Source: Sacculina carcini (lineage: Eukaryota > Arthropoda > Thecostraca > Sacculinidae). From it: a stretch of 64,000 nucleotides of DNA. Made by a program: the position numbers and the translations under genes. Each line of letters begins with the position of its first letter. Position 1 is the first letter of the stretch. Below the pieces are notes generated by a model, which worked only from the letters and a program-made list of their open reading frames with translations, did not search any database and was not told the origin of the DNA. Below, in pieces: positions 22,496 to 33,997 of the stretch. The DNA lies in NCBI GenBank assembly GCA_916048095.2, contig OU696589.1, positions 1,651,001 to 1,715,000 on the forward strand, given 5' to 3'.

Positions 22496-24058
22496 TCAAT
22501 TCACTCCCTCACTGATTCTCTTTGTAAAACTGCACGCCACTCTGAGCCAACCACATACAGGATAATGCCCGACAATTCTACCACACACGGAAAATAGCTG
22601 ACGTTTTGTCATGGAATGGTCAACGTCCTCAAGACTTGGCAAGACATTTCCTCGTCCAAAAGACAGCTCGCTCTTATCATCTCTTTTCAGCGCCAGTCCC
22701 AAAACGCGTCCGCCATCTAACTTCTCAGGTGCCTTTGCCACAAGTCCAAATCGAGCTAGATGCTTAACAACACTCATAGCTGATATGACATCCCCGTTTA
22801 CAATGACATGGTCAATGTAACAGTCAGTTGCTGATTGTATTTTCTCGTCCTGCTCCAACACTTTCTTCACGATTTTTGACATGATTTTGGGAGCACTGCT
22901 TAACCCAAAGCCAAGTCTTGTCAAAATATACACTATCCCTTTGAAAATTACACGTTGATAACGCCACAGATTTTCATCTACATGAATTTGCAGGTAGGCC
23001 GATTTCAAGTCAACAATTTTCAAATTTCTAGACATTCTCCTCCACTTTCGTAGGGCTTCACTGCACACTGCCACATCCACTCCAGGGTTACTCTCAACAG
23101 AACAGTTCAATTCCCGAAAATCCATGACAGGTCTGACTTTATGTTTATTAGCCTGCAAAACGGCCATCAACGGTATTATGCCCTTCTTGTCTCGTTGATC
23201 GTCACACTTTTTCAACCAACCCAAGGAGATCCAACGTTGAACCTCTTCATCGAACTCCTGCTTCAGTTTGGGGTCATAAGCACTTCTGTAGCAGTCTACT
23301 GCGTTATTCAGTACAGGAGGCCCGTTTTGCCACTTGTACTTCACCACCCATTTTTCACCGTCGAACCTCGCCTCAAAATCACTGTCAGCAATGAATAGGC
23401 TCGGTATTGCATCGTGCAAAGACGCTTCCCCACGCTGGGTAACCTCATCGACTAGACAGGCTACACCTCCCGCTTTGTCTGCCCCACTGTCCGCTTCAAC
23501 ACTTATCCCTCCAAACACCACGCCTCTAGCTCCTATATACGCGCCCCCGAGTCTCATAATCACGTCCAAACCAAGAATTACCTTGACATTGCCCAACAAT
23601 CTGTCTAACACAACAACATTCATACAAAAAAACTTACCTCCAACGGACAGATAAATCATCGCTGTACCCGCACACTCGACACTCCGACCGTCAACACTGG
23701 TCACGCGACAAAACCCACGAACACGACACACAAACTCCCGCAGCACAATTGTTTTAGTGCAGCCCGTGTCGACAACAGCACTCACACGACGCCCGTTGAC
23801 AACGGCTGAGACACAAGGTAGCGCCTCTACAGCTCGTTGTGAGTCGGGAGAGCTGCCGGCGCACCAGTTCTCCCCTCGTCGTTTCCCGAAGAGCCACCGA
23901 CTGCAGCGTGAGAGACGTCCGACGATCGCTGACAAAACCGCATCAAATGAGGCCCCCCACATCGGAAACACTCGATCCTGCGCCGACTCCCGTTTGATGA
24001 CACGTTTGAACCGCGAACGACACGACCACAATCCCTCGCCAGGTGTGGGCCGCCGCAA
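22496..24058 (-). pseudogene. element III protease and reverse transcriptase
   Basis: Open frame overlapping gag. Protease VDTGCTKTI is followed by 'ILGLDVIMRLGG'. RT motifs: 'MDFRELN', 'IVDLKSAYLQI' (catalytic Asp), 'GLSSAPKIM', and the YxDD box, which reads YIDH (about 22805-22820). The second catalytic Asp is therefore replaced by His, and this copy should lack RT activity. After RT the frame runs to a stop at 22496, where RNase H is truncated. The frame lies -1 relative to gag, as in element II. Confidence 0.85.
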
Positions 24059-24609
24059 TTAAAACATCCGCTGAACGGCTTCTTCTCCTCGACTCGCACG
24101 CTCCTCGAGACCATGGCCGCTCCTCCGCTTTCCTCTTCCAACAACACTCGAGCTCGTTCAATGACATCATCCAGACCGACCGTTTTAATGTTCGCCATAG
24201 TTCTCAGCTCCTTGGACACATCTCGAGGCATCCCCGTCACAAAGGCATTTTTCAATACCTCGTCATGCTCCATGTCGGCCAGCTTCGCTAGCTTTCTGAG
24301 AGTGGACATATATACGTCTGCACACTCTCCACTCCACTTGCAACAGGCGAATCTCTCGTAGGCCGAAAATCTGTTAATGGAGAATGACTCAAGGAGCTTC
24401 TGTTTTATCTTGGAGTACACATTCTTCTTCTCTTCGCTCATCTCATCAAATACATCATATGCCTTTCCGTCGAGAAAAAGCGGCAACAAATTCGCCAGGT
24501 CGCTGATCTTCTGTAGTTTGGCGACTTTCTCGAACTTATCAATCCACTGCACCACGTCTTGTCCTCCATCGAACTGCAGCATGACATCATTTAGCTTCAG
24601 GTTCGCCAT
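23827..24609 (-). CDS. element III Gag, intact (260 aa)
   Basis: ATG at 24609, about 14 nt past the PBS; TAG at 23827-23829. The same fold-like phrases as element II Gag are present ('LLPLFLDGKAYDVFDEM', 'YMSTLRKLAKLADM'). Two CCHC-like knuckles follow: CFNCGGPHLARDC and CFRCGGPHLMRFC. The frame is uninterrupted. Confidence 0.88.
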   Translation of the reverse strand: MANLKLNDVMLQFDGGQDVVQWIDKFEKVAKLQKISDLANLLPLFLDGKAYDVFDEMSEEKKNVYSKIKQKLLESFSINRFSAYERFACCKWSGECADVYMSTLRKLAKLADMEHDEVLKNAFVTGMPRDVSKELRTMANIKTVGLDDVIERARVLLEEESGGAAMVSRSVRVEEKKPFSGCFNCGGPHLARDCGRVVRGSNVSSNGSRRRIECFRCGGPHLMRFCQRSSDVSHAAVGGSSGNDEGRTGAPAALPTHNEL

Positions 24610-24623
24610 GACGATAATGGGGA

Positions 24624-24635
24624 GCCGAAATAGCT
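24624..24635 (-). promoter_or_regulatory. element III primer binding site, complementary to tRNA-Phe 5' end
   Basis: AGCTATTTCGGC on the minus strand follows the LTR without a spacer, identical to elements I and II. The neighbouring bases (TCCC after it) differ from both. Confidence 0.6.
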
Positions 24636-24987
24636 TGAAGTATGTATTGTATAACGATGCAGTGGTGATATGATGAAATAACACACACACCCAAGGGAAT
24701 AACAACAACGCTAATTCCGTCTCAGAGAACAACACGCAAACACGCAAATACAGCACACACACCACGCGCAATTACTCTCGACTCCTGCACCGCACTGCCG
24801 CTCGTCTCAGCTCGTACCCGTCTCCTCTCGCCTGCAAGATGACACCGCTGCAGCACTTACACCATTCCGCACAGACACGCATACACACATACGCACATAC
24901 ACTTTGCTGAATCAACATTGCTATACATAGATACATACAACGCCGCTCTGACGCAACACACACACTCATCACATATACAACACCGCA
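24636..24987 (-). repeat. element III 5' LTR
   Basis: 352 bp, paired with 20792-21143. Confidence 0.95.
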
Positions 24988-25075
24988 TAAAGAAATGCGG
25001 ACATGTCTACGGGGTCACTACTCGTCATGGCGGAGTGTCACCAGCGGAGTGTCTCAGGGCACATTTCTAGCACAT
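24988..25075 (+). mobile_element. LINE segment 4: RT middle
   Basis: An 88-bp LINE piece between elements III and IV, encoding the RT phrase 'SSWRSVTSGVSQGTFLAH', equivalent to the GVPQGSxLGP motif B of LINE RTs. It reads in frame with 20791 after removing III and with 29710 after removing IV. Confidence 0.85.
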
Positions 25076-25361
25076 TGTAGTGATATTGCGAGCATTAGTT
25101 ATAGATGAATAATGTGTCGCTAGATGTCGCAGCCAGTGTAAAACGGACGATCTCACATGAACATTATCCAAGGGGTGGCCTTGCCTTTGGCAGCGAGAGA
25201 ATATTGAGCAGTGTGCGTTGGGCAGTGTTTGAGTCGTGGTCCCACTCCAATCGTAGTGACATATGTGTGTTTCATTGTGTACAAATTGTGTTCATTGGAT
25301 TTGTGTAATCTTTGGCGTGTTGTAAACTTGAATAGTGTTTAATAAATCGTCAACCCAAACA
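25076..25361 (+). repeat. element IV 5' LTR
   Basis: 286 bp with an 'aataaa' polyadenylation-like signal near the 3' end (about 25340). Its last base is the A of the gag start codon. Confidence 0.95.
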
Positions 25362-28300
25362 TGGCGCAGCCGATCAGTGAATCTCCCTCAAGTGCAGAAA
25401 CACCTGCGATTTTCGCAAGCACATGGACTGGAAAGTTATCACCGCCAAGCAAATTGGACCTCAGCGTTGACCGAGGAGACTCATTCACGATTTGGAGAGA
25501 TCGATGACAAGGTTATTATCTTCTATCAGGCCTCGGTAGTCAGCCTGCAGCCACCCAAATGGAAGTTCTTCGAACATGTCTCAGTGACGACACACTGCGC
25601 GCTGTCAAAAACTTCAATCTGTCGACACAAGACAGCGGAGACGTACACGCCGTTTTAAAAGCGTTGGCCACATATGCTAGGGGACAGATCAACGAAGTGA
25701 TTGAGCGGAAAAATTTCAACTGCCGTCGTCAAAAGCCAAGCGAGGTTTCTGAAGATTTATTGTTGGGCCTGAGAGAACTCAGCAATACATACAATTTTTG
25801 CACTTCGTGCAAGGACAGTTTGATTCAAGATCGAATTGTCGTCGGTATACGTGACTCTGGCACTGTCAAGAAGCTTTGCAGTGTGAAAAAGCTCACTCTT
25901 CCTACGTGCATAGATAGATGCATAGATATCTGTCGCAGCGAGGAAGCAGCAGATCGCGATATGTCCATTTTGACATACGAGGAGAGTTGCACAGCTCGAG
26001 TGAGCGCAGGCCGTCTGACTCACAGACCCAGTAACCCAAAATTATACCAGGCGCAGCAGCAGTGTGGTAGATGCGGTCGTCAACACACGAGGGAGCAAAA
26101 ATGTCTCGCATCCGGGGCTAAATGTCGTGCATGCGGAAAACATGGACATTTTGCAACAGTGTGCCGATCGCCAAAGAAGCAGAGGCACGACACCCGCAGC
26201 CGAACACCAGTATCTGCGGCTGTAATTTCAGCTGTCTCAGCACTCAGCGCTCCTCGCATCACTGTGCTAGTCGACGGCAAAGTCAACATCGAGGCGTTAC
26301 CCGACTCGGGCGCAGACATTTCGGTTGCCGGTCGTGACGTGTTAGCTCAGATAGACGATGTCAACAATTTGCTGCAGAGCAAAGACGAACGTTGGTCGGC
26401 AGATGATTCTCTCATGCGGGTCATTGGTGTGCTACCCACGAGTGTGACTCTGGGTAACCGAGAAGTTGACATCAACTTACACATACTGGAGGGAGTATCT
26501 GGCATGTTACTGTCATGGCAGGTATGTCGTGCGTTAAATATCTTGCCACAAAACTATCCCAGTGAAATAATAAGCAGCATTGCAAGCACAAAAGCTATGC
26601 CCACTAGCACAGATCAGAAGACAAATGGGGAAAACATCTTTTCTGAGTTTGAAAAGGTCTTCTCAGACAAAGTACAAGTCATGCCTGGCGAGATGTTTCG
26701 CATCCATCTAGCAGACGACGCCGAGCCTCACAGTATTTCAGCGCCTCGCCGAATCCCACTACCTCTGCGCAAAGGATTGAAAGAAGAGTTGGACAACCTA
26801 ACATCTCAAGGTATCATAACAGCTGTGTCACAGCCAACCGAGTGGTGTTCCCCAATTGTCGTCACACCAAAGAGATCGGGAGGTGTACGATTATGTGTGG
26901 ATCTCACCAAACTTAACCGTTGCGTTCGGCGTGAGGCGTACCAGTCCGACACTCCAGCCGAATTTGTCGCGTCAATAGTCGGTGACAACGCCAAATTTTT
27001 TGCGGTGTTTGATGCGATCAATGGATACCACCAGTGCCCACTGGCACCAGAAAGCAGAAATCTGACAACGTTCATGACTCCGTTTGGCCGCTATATGTTT
27101 ACGCGCGCACCATACGGAATTTCATCGATCTCTGATCATTATAATCGGCGCATGGACGAGTGTCTCATGGGAATACCAGGCATGCGTAGGTTGGTAGATG
27201 ATGTTATCATTTACGGTCGTGATGAGGCAGAGCTTCAAGCACGTGTGCACTTGTTCCTGACACGCTGCCTTGAAAAACGTGTCACACCCAATCGCGAAAA
27301 GCCCAATTCATGGTGAAAGAATATAAATTTGCTGGATTTCTAGTCGGAGAAAATGGATATAAAGTCGATCCTGCTCTACACGAGGCTATCGCATGATTTC
27401 CATCACCCAAGAACATCAGCGACCTACGGTCATTTTTCGGTCTATGCAACCAGCTAGGTGCATTTTCAGAAGAACTCGCTGAACATTGGGCTCTATTGCG
27501 TGGGTTGTAGAGTGCCAAAAATCCCTTCCTGTGGGATGAAGCACATGAAGCATCGTTCAAAAATGCACGTGAAGCTCTCGCATCGTCCAAAACATTGATG
27601 TGTTTCAACCCTGAAGCGCCTACGATCCTTCACACCGATGCTAGTCGACTTAACGGACTCGGGTTCGTGCTACAGCAGATACATAGAGACGGTACAATGT
27701 ACATCATTCAATGTGGATCTCGTTTAATCAGTGATACTGAGCAGCGATATGCAGCCATCGAGCTTGAGCTGTTAGCTGTGTGCTGGGCGTTCAAAAAGTG
27801 CAATTTATTCCTCTGTGGACTCAAGCATTTTGAGGTGCACGTCGATCATCGTCCACTCGTGCCCATTCTCAACTCCAAATTGATAGTCCAGCTGGTTAAT
27901 CCGCGACTTCAACGACTCCGTTTGAAATTGGAATGCCTTGGACCCTTCAAAGCCCATTGGGTGCCGGGAAGGCGTCATTTAGCCGCAGACGCACTGTCGC
28001 GGAAACCGATTGAACAATCACCATGTGAGGTGGACGAATGTGCGGACATGCAGCCAATCATAGCATCTATTGTGAGCTCAGAAGGCATATCGGAGAGACA
28101 GCTGGATAAAGTTCGATACGAGACTGTTAGAGACACAGAACTACAAAAGTTGAAGGGTCAAATAAAACAGGTTTTCCGGATAGCATCCATGACGTTGACA
28201 TGTCTATTCATCGCTACTGGAACATTCGTGAGAAGCTTTCATTTGACGAAGATTTAATCCCATATGGTCGTCGGTTGGTTATACCAACAGCCATGAGAAA

Positions 28301-29395
28301 AGAAATTCTTCATGAATTACATGCCAGTCACGCAGGCAAGGAGCGAACGAAACAAAGGGTTCGTGCGATTGTGTACTGGCCAGGCATTGATGTAGACATC
28401 GACAACAGAACCAAGTCTTGTGAACAGTGTCAAGAATACCTGCCAAGCCAAACGAAGGAGACCATACTGCATCACGACCAGCCAACTCGACCGTTTGAGT
28501 TGATGTCAGTTGAAATTGGGGAATACGGAAACCTCAAGTTTGTGGTTGCTGTCGACCATATGTCGGGCTGGTAATTTGTGAACGATTTGGGCTCTACGGC
28601 CGTGACGAGACAACTGCTGGACACGTTTCGGACAATTTTCTGCATGGTCGGTGTTCCTACAACAATATATACAGACGGTGGTCCACAGTTCACCTCGGGA
28701 GATTTCTGCAAGTTTGCCGAGAAGTGGATGTTCCGACATGTACGTTCATCTCCTCATTTTCCCCAATCAAATGGGAGGGCAGAGGCTGCGGTTATATCCG
28801 CCAAAGCACTGATAAAGAAGTGCTGGAACGTCGACAGGTCTTGTCTCCAAGAATATGATTGGTGCAAAGGAATTTTGCAGTTACGAAACACTCCGGGACC
28901 CGACGGCAAGTGCCCGCAGAAATTCAATACGGCAGACCACTTCGAGACATGGTTCCCGCTCACAGACGAAATTTCTGCGTGGAGTGGCAAAAGTGTGAAA
29001 CCGAACGAAAAGCAGCATCTCGGCAAAAAAGCAAGATAAGAGATATAACGCCACGGCCAAAGACCTACCAGAACTCTCTGCTGGTGTTCATGTAGCTGTT
29101 CAGCACCACGAAACAGGTCTGTGGGAGTGTAATGGAGTGGTGATCGAGACGTTGCCCCATCGGCGCTATCTTATAAAGCTCGACAGCGGACGAGTGGTGG
29201 CTCGCAACCGACGCCACTTGCGACGTCGATATGGGCACGCCGCGCCGCCTGGTGCACATGCAGCTGACGCGACTAGGACGAACAATCAGCGTTCGAGAAA
29301 CAGCCGACAACAGCCTGGTCGCCAACAAGAGACACACCTCCGCCGCTCCACTCGTTCAAGACGTCGCCCAGAAAGATTGATTGAAGCCATCGAAT
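25361..29395 (+). pseudogene. element IV gag-pol, multiple lesions
   Basis: Starts at ATG 25361, with MAQP encoded over the PBS. A TGA at 25506 interrupts Gag. Zinc knuckles (CGRCGRQHTREQKC, CRACGKHGHFATVC) lie at about 26068-26163. Protease DSGADIS is at about 26299; RT follows with 'CVDLTKLNR', 'FDAINGYHQCPL' and an LVDDV box (27191-27205). A 1-nt deletion near 27300 and stops at about 27397 and 27508 precede RNase H ('HTDASRLNGLGFVL', 27631). A shift near 28190 comes before the integrase HHCC region, and a TAA lies at 28572. In integrase the first catalytic Asp position reads Glu ('SVEIGE', about 28506); 'TDGGPQF' and 'NGRAEAAV' keep the other two acids. The C-terminal part ends at 29395. 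Confidence 0.9.
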
Positions 29396-29417
29396 AACTT
29401 CGATAACTAGGGGGGTG

Positions 29418-29704
29418 TGTAGTGATATTGCGAGCATTAGTCATAGATGAATAATGTGTCGCTAGATGTCGCAGCCAGTGTAAAACGGACGATCCCACAT
29501 GCCACATGATCCTAGGGGTGGCCTTGCCTTTGGCAGCCAGAGAATATTGAGCAGTGTGCGTTGGGCAGTGTTTGAGTCGTGGTCCCACTCCAATCGTAGT
29601 GACATATGTGTGTTTAATTGTGTACAAATTGTGTTCATTGGATTTGTGTAATCTTTGGCGTGTTGTAAGCTTGAATGGTATTTAATAAATCGTCCACCCA
29701 AACA
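29418..29704 (+). repeat. element IV 3' LTR
   Basis: 287 bp, paired with 25076-25361; one 1-bp indel around 29505. Confidence 0.95.
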
Positions 29705-30345
29705 CACATATACTATTTGTAATATTTATTAATGACATCGAGGAGATAGTGACGACAAGTGTTTATATGAACATGTTCGCCGATGATTTAAAAATAGAAA
29801 AGGATATAACCGGCTTAGAGGACTGCATTATCATGCAAACATGTCTGGACAATTTATCAAGATGGAGTGAGGAGTGGCAAATGCCTTTCAATACAAATAA
29901 ATGTCATGTTCTTCGATTTGGACAAGGAGAGAGAAGACCACATTGGAACTACAAGATACGAGATATTACATTGCAAGCAACAAACAAGGAAAAAGATTTG
30001 GGAGTCGAAATTAAAAATGTTCTGGCCCCGGAAAATCATATATCCAGCATCGTTAAAAAACAAACAGCAAGATAGCAAACATAAAAGCGGCTTTTTCATA
30101 TATTGACGAAAACATCCTGGGAAAATTAATCAGACCAACTATAAGACCTACAATGGAATACACCGCAGTCATTTGGAACCCACATTTGAAAGAACACAAG
30201 AAGAAATTGGAAAAAGTACAAAGATCGGCCACAAAAATTTTGAGCAGCATCCGAGACTTATCTTATCAAAACAGATTGAGTAAATTAGGTCTATGGACAT
30301 TGCAGGAAAGGCGAAAAAGAGGGGATTTAATTGCAATCTATATAT
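29705..30345 (+). mobile_element. LINE segment 5: RT catalytic and C-terminal part
   Basis: Resumes with 'ILFVIFINDIE', then the RT active-site box 'MFADDLKI' (about 29770-29795), 'LSRWSEEWQMPFNTNKCHVL', a frameshift near 30070, 'YTAVIWNPHLKEHKKKLEKV' (about 30160-30220) and 'GLWTLQERRKRGDLIAIY' (30286-30341). This is the usual CR1/Jockey-like C-terminal layout. It is cut at 30345 by element V; only about 10 bp of possible LINE remain beyond it. Confidence 0.88.
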
Positions 30346-30519
30346 TGTATGCTATATTTACGATCACAATACGAGTACAACACAATACTACACGAACAAT
30401 AGGATAACAACGTCACGACCTGCACACAACCACTGCTGGACACACACTGACTCGTGGCGGGTAGCGTCATCCACGCTAGCCGCGCCCGCGCCCTCTGGGC
30501 GGGGCAGCACCACACTACA
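30346..30519 (-). repeat. element V 3' LTR
   Basis: 174 bp, ~98% identical to 35028-35201. Confidence 0.95.
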
Positions 30520-32137
30520 TCTCCCCTCCAAGCGACGGAAGGGGGGCGCTGCTGGTCCTGCAGACGTAGTCGCTCAGGTGCGGCGGCGGTCTGCGGGTTC
30601 GGTCGCTTCGGCGAGGGTTTGGTGTATGTAGAGCATCTGATGTTCCGCTCACATCCTCCCCCGGCGGCGGCGCGGGTCCGCTGCTGCTGCTGGTCTCTCG
30701 CGGCGGTTGCGGCGGCGACAGCTGTGGGCAAGGCAGGCACATGGCCTCTGGCCGCGCTGCGCTGACGAATGGTGGCGGCGGCACTTCGGAGGCGGGTGCG
30801 CTGACTGCTGGCCGCAGGTGGCGGCGGTTACGCCAGTAGAGACCGCCATGCGGTAAGCGTACCGCGTACTGGCGGCGACGACCAGTGACAGCGACCACGC
30901 CAGTCCGGTCCCAGCGGCCTGTTGTCGGGTCCTGGAGAGCCACTGTAGTGCCGGGCGATAACGGCGGCAGTGGTCTGGCTGACCGATTGTAGTTGGTGAT
31001 CTGCCTGTCGTGCGCGGCCGCTGCTCGGAGATCACACTCAGCGGTGGACGGCTGCCATTCAGGCAGGAACGCGCGAGGATGCGCCGGGACGGCAGACGAC
31101 ACGGGGCGACCGTACAGCAGCTGCGCGGGCGAGCGGCCGTCGGCACCAGGCTCGTTACACATCTCCAGCAGGCCGGCAACGAACGCGTCCGTGTTGAGGT
31201 CCCCGTCGTGGGCCGACTTCTGGATGAGTCGCTTCACCCGCTTGACGGCGGACTCGGCGTGCCCATTAGAGGACGGTAAGCGTGGACTGGAGAGTCGGTG
31301 ACGGACACGCCAATGTCGCAGGAACTCAGCAGTGAGACGCCCCGTGAACTGCGGGCCGCCGTCCGACGACAATATGGACGGTACGCCCGTGGCGACAAAC
31401 ACGCGCCGAAACAGCTTCACCAGCTGATGAGCAGACGCGTCAAGGCCACATTCGAACACCAGCGGCCAGTTGGAGAATCGGTCGGCGTATACGAGGAACG
31501 TTTTCCCCGCGTGGTAGAAGAAATCTGCCGACACCGATTCGAAGGGCCGTGTCGGGCGCGGTTCCGCCATGTATGGCTCTTTCCGCTGAGAGTCCTTGTA
31601 TTCGAGACACTCTTGGCATGACGAAACGGCCATGGCGATGTCGTTATTAAAGCCAGGCCAGAATACAGTCTGGCGGGCGCGTTGAACCGTCCTGACCTGC
31701 CCCTGATGGCTTTCGTGGAGGCGGCGGAGGGTATCTTTTCGCAGGCGCTTGGGCACAAGCAGACGGCAGCCGACCAAAATCAGGTCATGGTCGGCAGTGA
31801 GCTGGTCGCGCACACCCCAGTACTGGTGAAGGCTGGACGGTAGGAGATGCTTATGCTGAGGAAAGCCGTCTAGCACGTACGGCATCAGCTGACGGCACTC
31901 GTCGGCGAGAGACGCAGCTCGCACCGCCTCCAGAGTGGTGTCGACTGGCGATGTGCGGCGGCCTTCATCTTCCTCATCTGAGAAGGCGTCTAGCGTCTGT
32001 ATGAAAAAACCAGACGAAGAGTCGTCCACGTCCGCGTCAGCACCGGCCGGCTGGGAGGGTGCGCGTGACAGGGCGTCGGCGATGTTGTGTTGTGCTCCTG
32101 GCCTCCAGCTGGCGACAAAGGTCAGGTGCAGTAGACG
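30520..32137 (-). CDS. element V integrase and RNase H tail (pol 3' half)
   Basis: A long open frame ending at about 30515, inside the 3' LTR border. It begins just after a TAG (32138-32140) that separates it from RT-RNase H in the same frame. It contains the HHCC zinc region ('HESHQGQ', 'CQECLEYK'), the DDE core ('SVSADFFYHAGK', 'SSDGGPQF', 'SSNGHAESAV'), the gypsy phrase 'MCNEPGADGRSPAQLLYGRP' and a Pro-rich C-terminus. All three catalytic acids are present. If the TAG is read through or is a recent mutation, pol is otherwise continuous. Confidence 0.9.
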
Positions 32138-33840
32138 CTAACGCATGCGCTGCAGACGAGGATTGCAGATGTCTCCGAGCGCCTTTTCGTTCAGGATGGG
32201 CACCAGCGGCTTGTGGTCGGTGACCACATTGAAGGTGGGCAGGCCAGCCAGATATTGGTGGCATTTCTGGCAGGCCCACACCACGGCCAACATTTCCAGC
32301 TCGCAGACGGCATAACGGCTCTCCGTGTCGGAGACGAATCGCGACCCACACTGGATGAGCTGCCAGCGGCCCTGGTCGTCCCGCTGGCGGAGGACAAACC
32401 CGAGGCCTTTCTGTCGTGCCGCGTCCGTCTCCAACATGGTGGGCCTTGTCGGGTCGAAGTGGCCAAGCACGGGCGGGCTGGCCAACGCGCGTTTCACGGC
32501 CGTGAAAGCAGAGTCGTGTTGTGACGACCACTGCCACTCGACGCCTTCGCGGAGCAGCTGACGCAGGGGCTCGGCAGCAGAAGCGATGGCGTCAGAGAAG
32601 TCGCCAAACTGATTCGCCAAGCCCAAGAACGACCGCAGTGAGGTCAGGTCCGTCGGTGTAGGGAAGTCAGCCAGGGCCCGAATTTTCTTCTCGTCGATGG
32701 TAAATCCGGAGGACGTGATGTGGAAGCCGCAGAAGTTGGCGGCAGTGGCCGCAAAGACAAACTTTTTCCGGTTCAAAGTGACGCCGGCGTCGTCACAGCG
32801 CTGCAGTAGTTGCCAGACTCGCTGCAGATGGTCGTCGTAGCTGGCAGTGTGCACCAGCACGTCGTCAACAATCTTGCACGAGTCCGCTAAGCCAGCCAAG
32901 GCGACGTCGCCGCGCCGGTTGAACTCGTCGCCGCTTGACACCAGGCCCATTGGCGCCCGGCAGAACCTGAACCGACCCCACGGCGTGATGAAAGTGGTGA
33001 GGTCTCGGTCCTCGCGGCGCAAGGGCACCTGAAAGTAGCCCTGTAGGGCGTCCACCTGGGTGAACCACCGGTTGCCGAGGCCCATGCTGGCTACGGCCTC
33101 GACAGGCGAGCGAACCGGATGAGTCGGTCGGCGGACGAAACGGTTGAGACGGGTAAAGTCCACCGTGAGGCGGCAACCGTTGGGCGTGCCGTCCGCATTT
33201 CGTTTGCCGACCACGATAATGGGCGAGCACCAGTCAGTCGGGTGGAACACCGGCTCAATGACGCCCTGCTGCTGCAGCTGCTCCAGCTGCTGTTGTACCT
33301 GGGCGCGGTGGCAAAATGGCACAGAACGAGGGGCGGTCACGTTGTTGGGCACGGCATCATCTCGGAGGTCAATCCGCATTGCACCGCCAGTCATCTCGCG
33401 GAGGGGACCGTCCGTAGAGAACACGCGAGTGAAGGCCGCCAGCAATTGCTCGCTGTGTGCCCGTCGCTCTGCAGCGGTAGGCTGCGACGCGCTCGTCCAG
33501 CGAGGGCAATGTCGCGGCGTCGGGACTGACGGTCCTGCGGTCACCTGCTGTAGATGCTGCTCGCGTGACATCTGACGCGGAAATGCGCGGTGCAGCAGGC
33601 GCAGTTCCACTGCGTCCCGCCAACAGAGCAGAGGGCGGCGCACTGACGGCACCACGTACAGTGTGGAGCGGCAAGAAGCGTCGCCAAGTCGCAGCAGCGC
33701 CTCGAATGTACCCAAACACCGCAGTGGCTGGCCGTTGGCGACCCGCACGCGCGACGGCGGTGGACATAAGCTCTTAGCGGCTACCCCGAGCTGCTGCGCG
33801 ACTACAGCATCTACTACGGAGACATCGGCCCCAGAATCAC
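32138..33840 (-). CDS. element V protease, reverse transcriptase, RNase H
   Basis: Protease 'RCDSGADVSVVD' lies near 33790-33835. RT motifs include 'LTVDFTRLNR', 'VDALQGYFQVPL', 'MGLVSSGDEF' and the box 'IVDDVLVH'. RNase H has 'LETDAARQKGLGFVL' and 'VVTDHKPLVPIL'. The frame is open to the TAG at 32138. The x-V-D-D box in place of Y-x-D-D also occurs in elements IV and IX, so it is a lineage trait rather than damage. Confidence 0.9.
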
Positions 33841-33997
33841 AGCGCCATGTGATTTTGCGCGGTTGGTTCCCCCCCCCCCCCCCACGGAAACGGTTAGGAC
33901 CACGGTGGTCAAACGGGTGCGTTCAGCACGATAAAAAATATCACCGATATACAATGTGTCTTGTGTATTTTCGTCGTTCACAACACCATCGTTTGCA

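Larger units (their letters stand above)
20792..24987 (-). mobile_element. LTR element III: Ty3/gypsy with RT, same family as I and II
   Basis: LTRs of 352 bp each (20792-21143 and 24636-24987) differ at about five sites. The TSD is taaag on both sides (20787-20791 and 24988-24992). A polypurine tract (cacgggggcg in element sense) precedes the 3' LTR. The body carries gag, protease, RT, a truncated RNase H and integrase on the minus strand. It is a nearly complete relative of I and II and a plausible autonomous lineage member, though this copy has an altered RT active site and one frame break. Confidence 0.95.
25076..29704 (+). mobile_element. LTR element IV: full-length Ty3/gypsy, inactivated
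   Basis: LTRs of 286 bp (25076-25361) and 287 bp (29418-29704) start TGTAGTGATATT and end CCCAAACA, with roughly a dozen differences. The TSD is cacat on both sides (25071-25075 and 29705-29709). PBS tggcgcagccga (25362-25373) resembles the complement of a tRNA-Ser 3' end. A G-run (actaggggggtg) precedes the 3' LTR. The 4.6-kb element carries gag, protease, RT, RNase H and integrase in canonical gypsy order but has several stops and frameshifts. Confidence 0.96.

Noticed and set aside
14399-24635. tRNA-Phe gene fragments
   Set aside because: Only the first 12 nt match, fixed to LTR borders. No D-loop, anticodon or T-loop follows, so these are not tRNA genes.
30293-30765. Plus-strand frames over the element V LTR
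   Set aside because: They are shadows of the minus-strand integrase tail and LTR.
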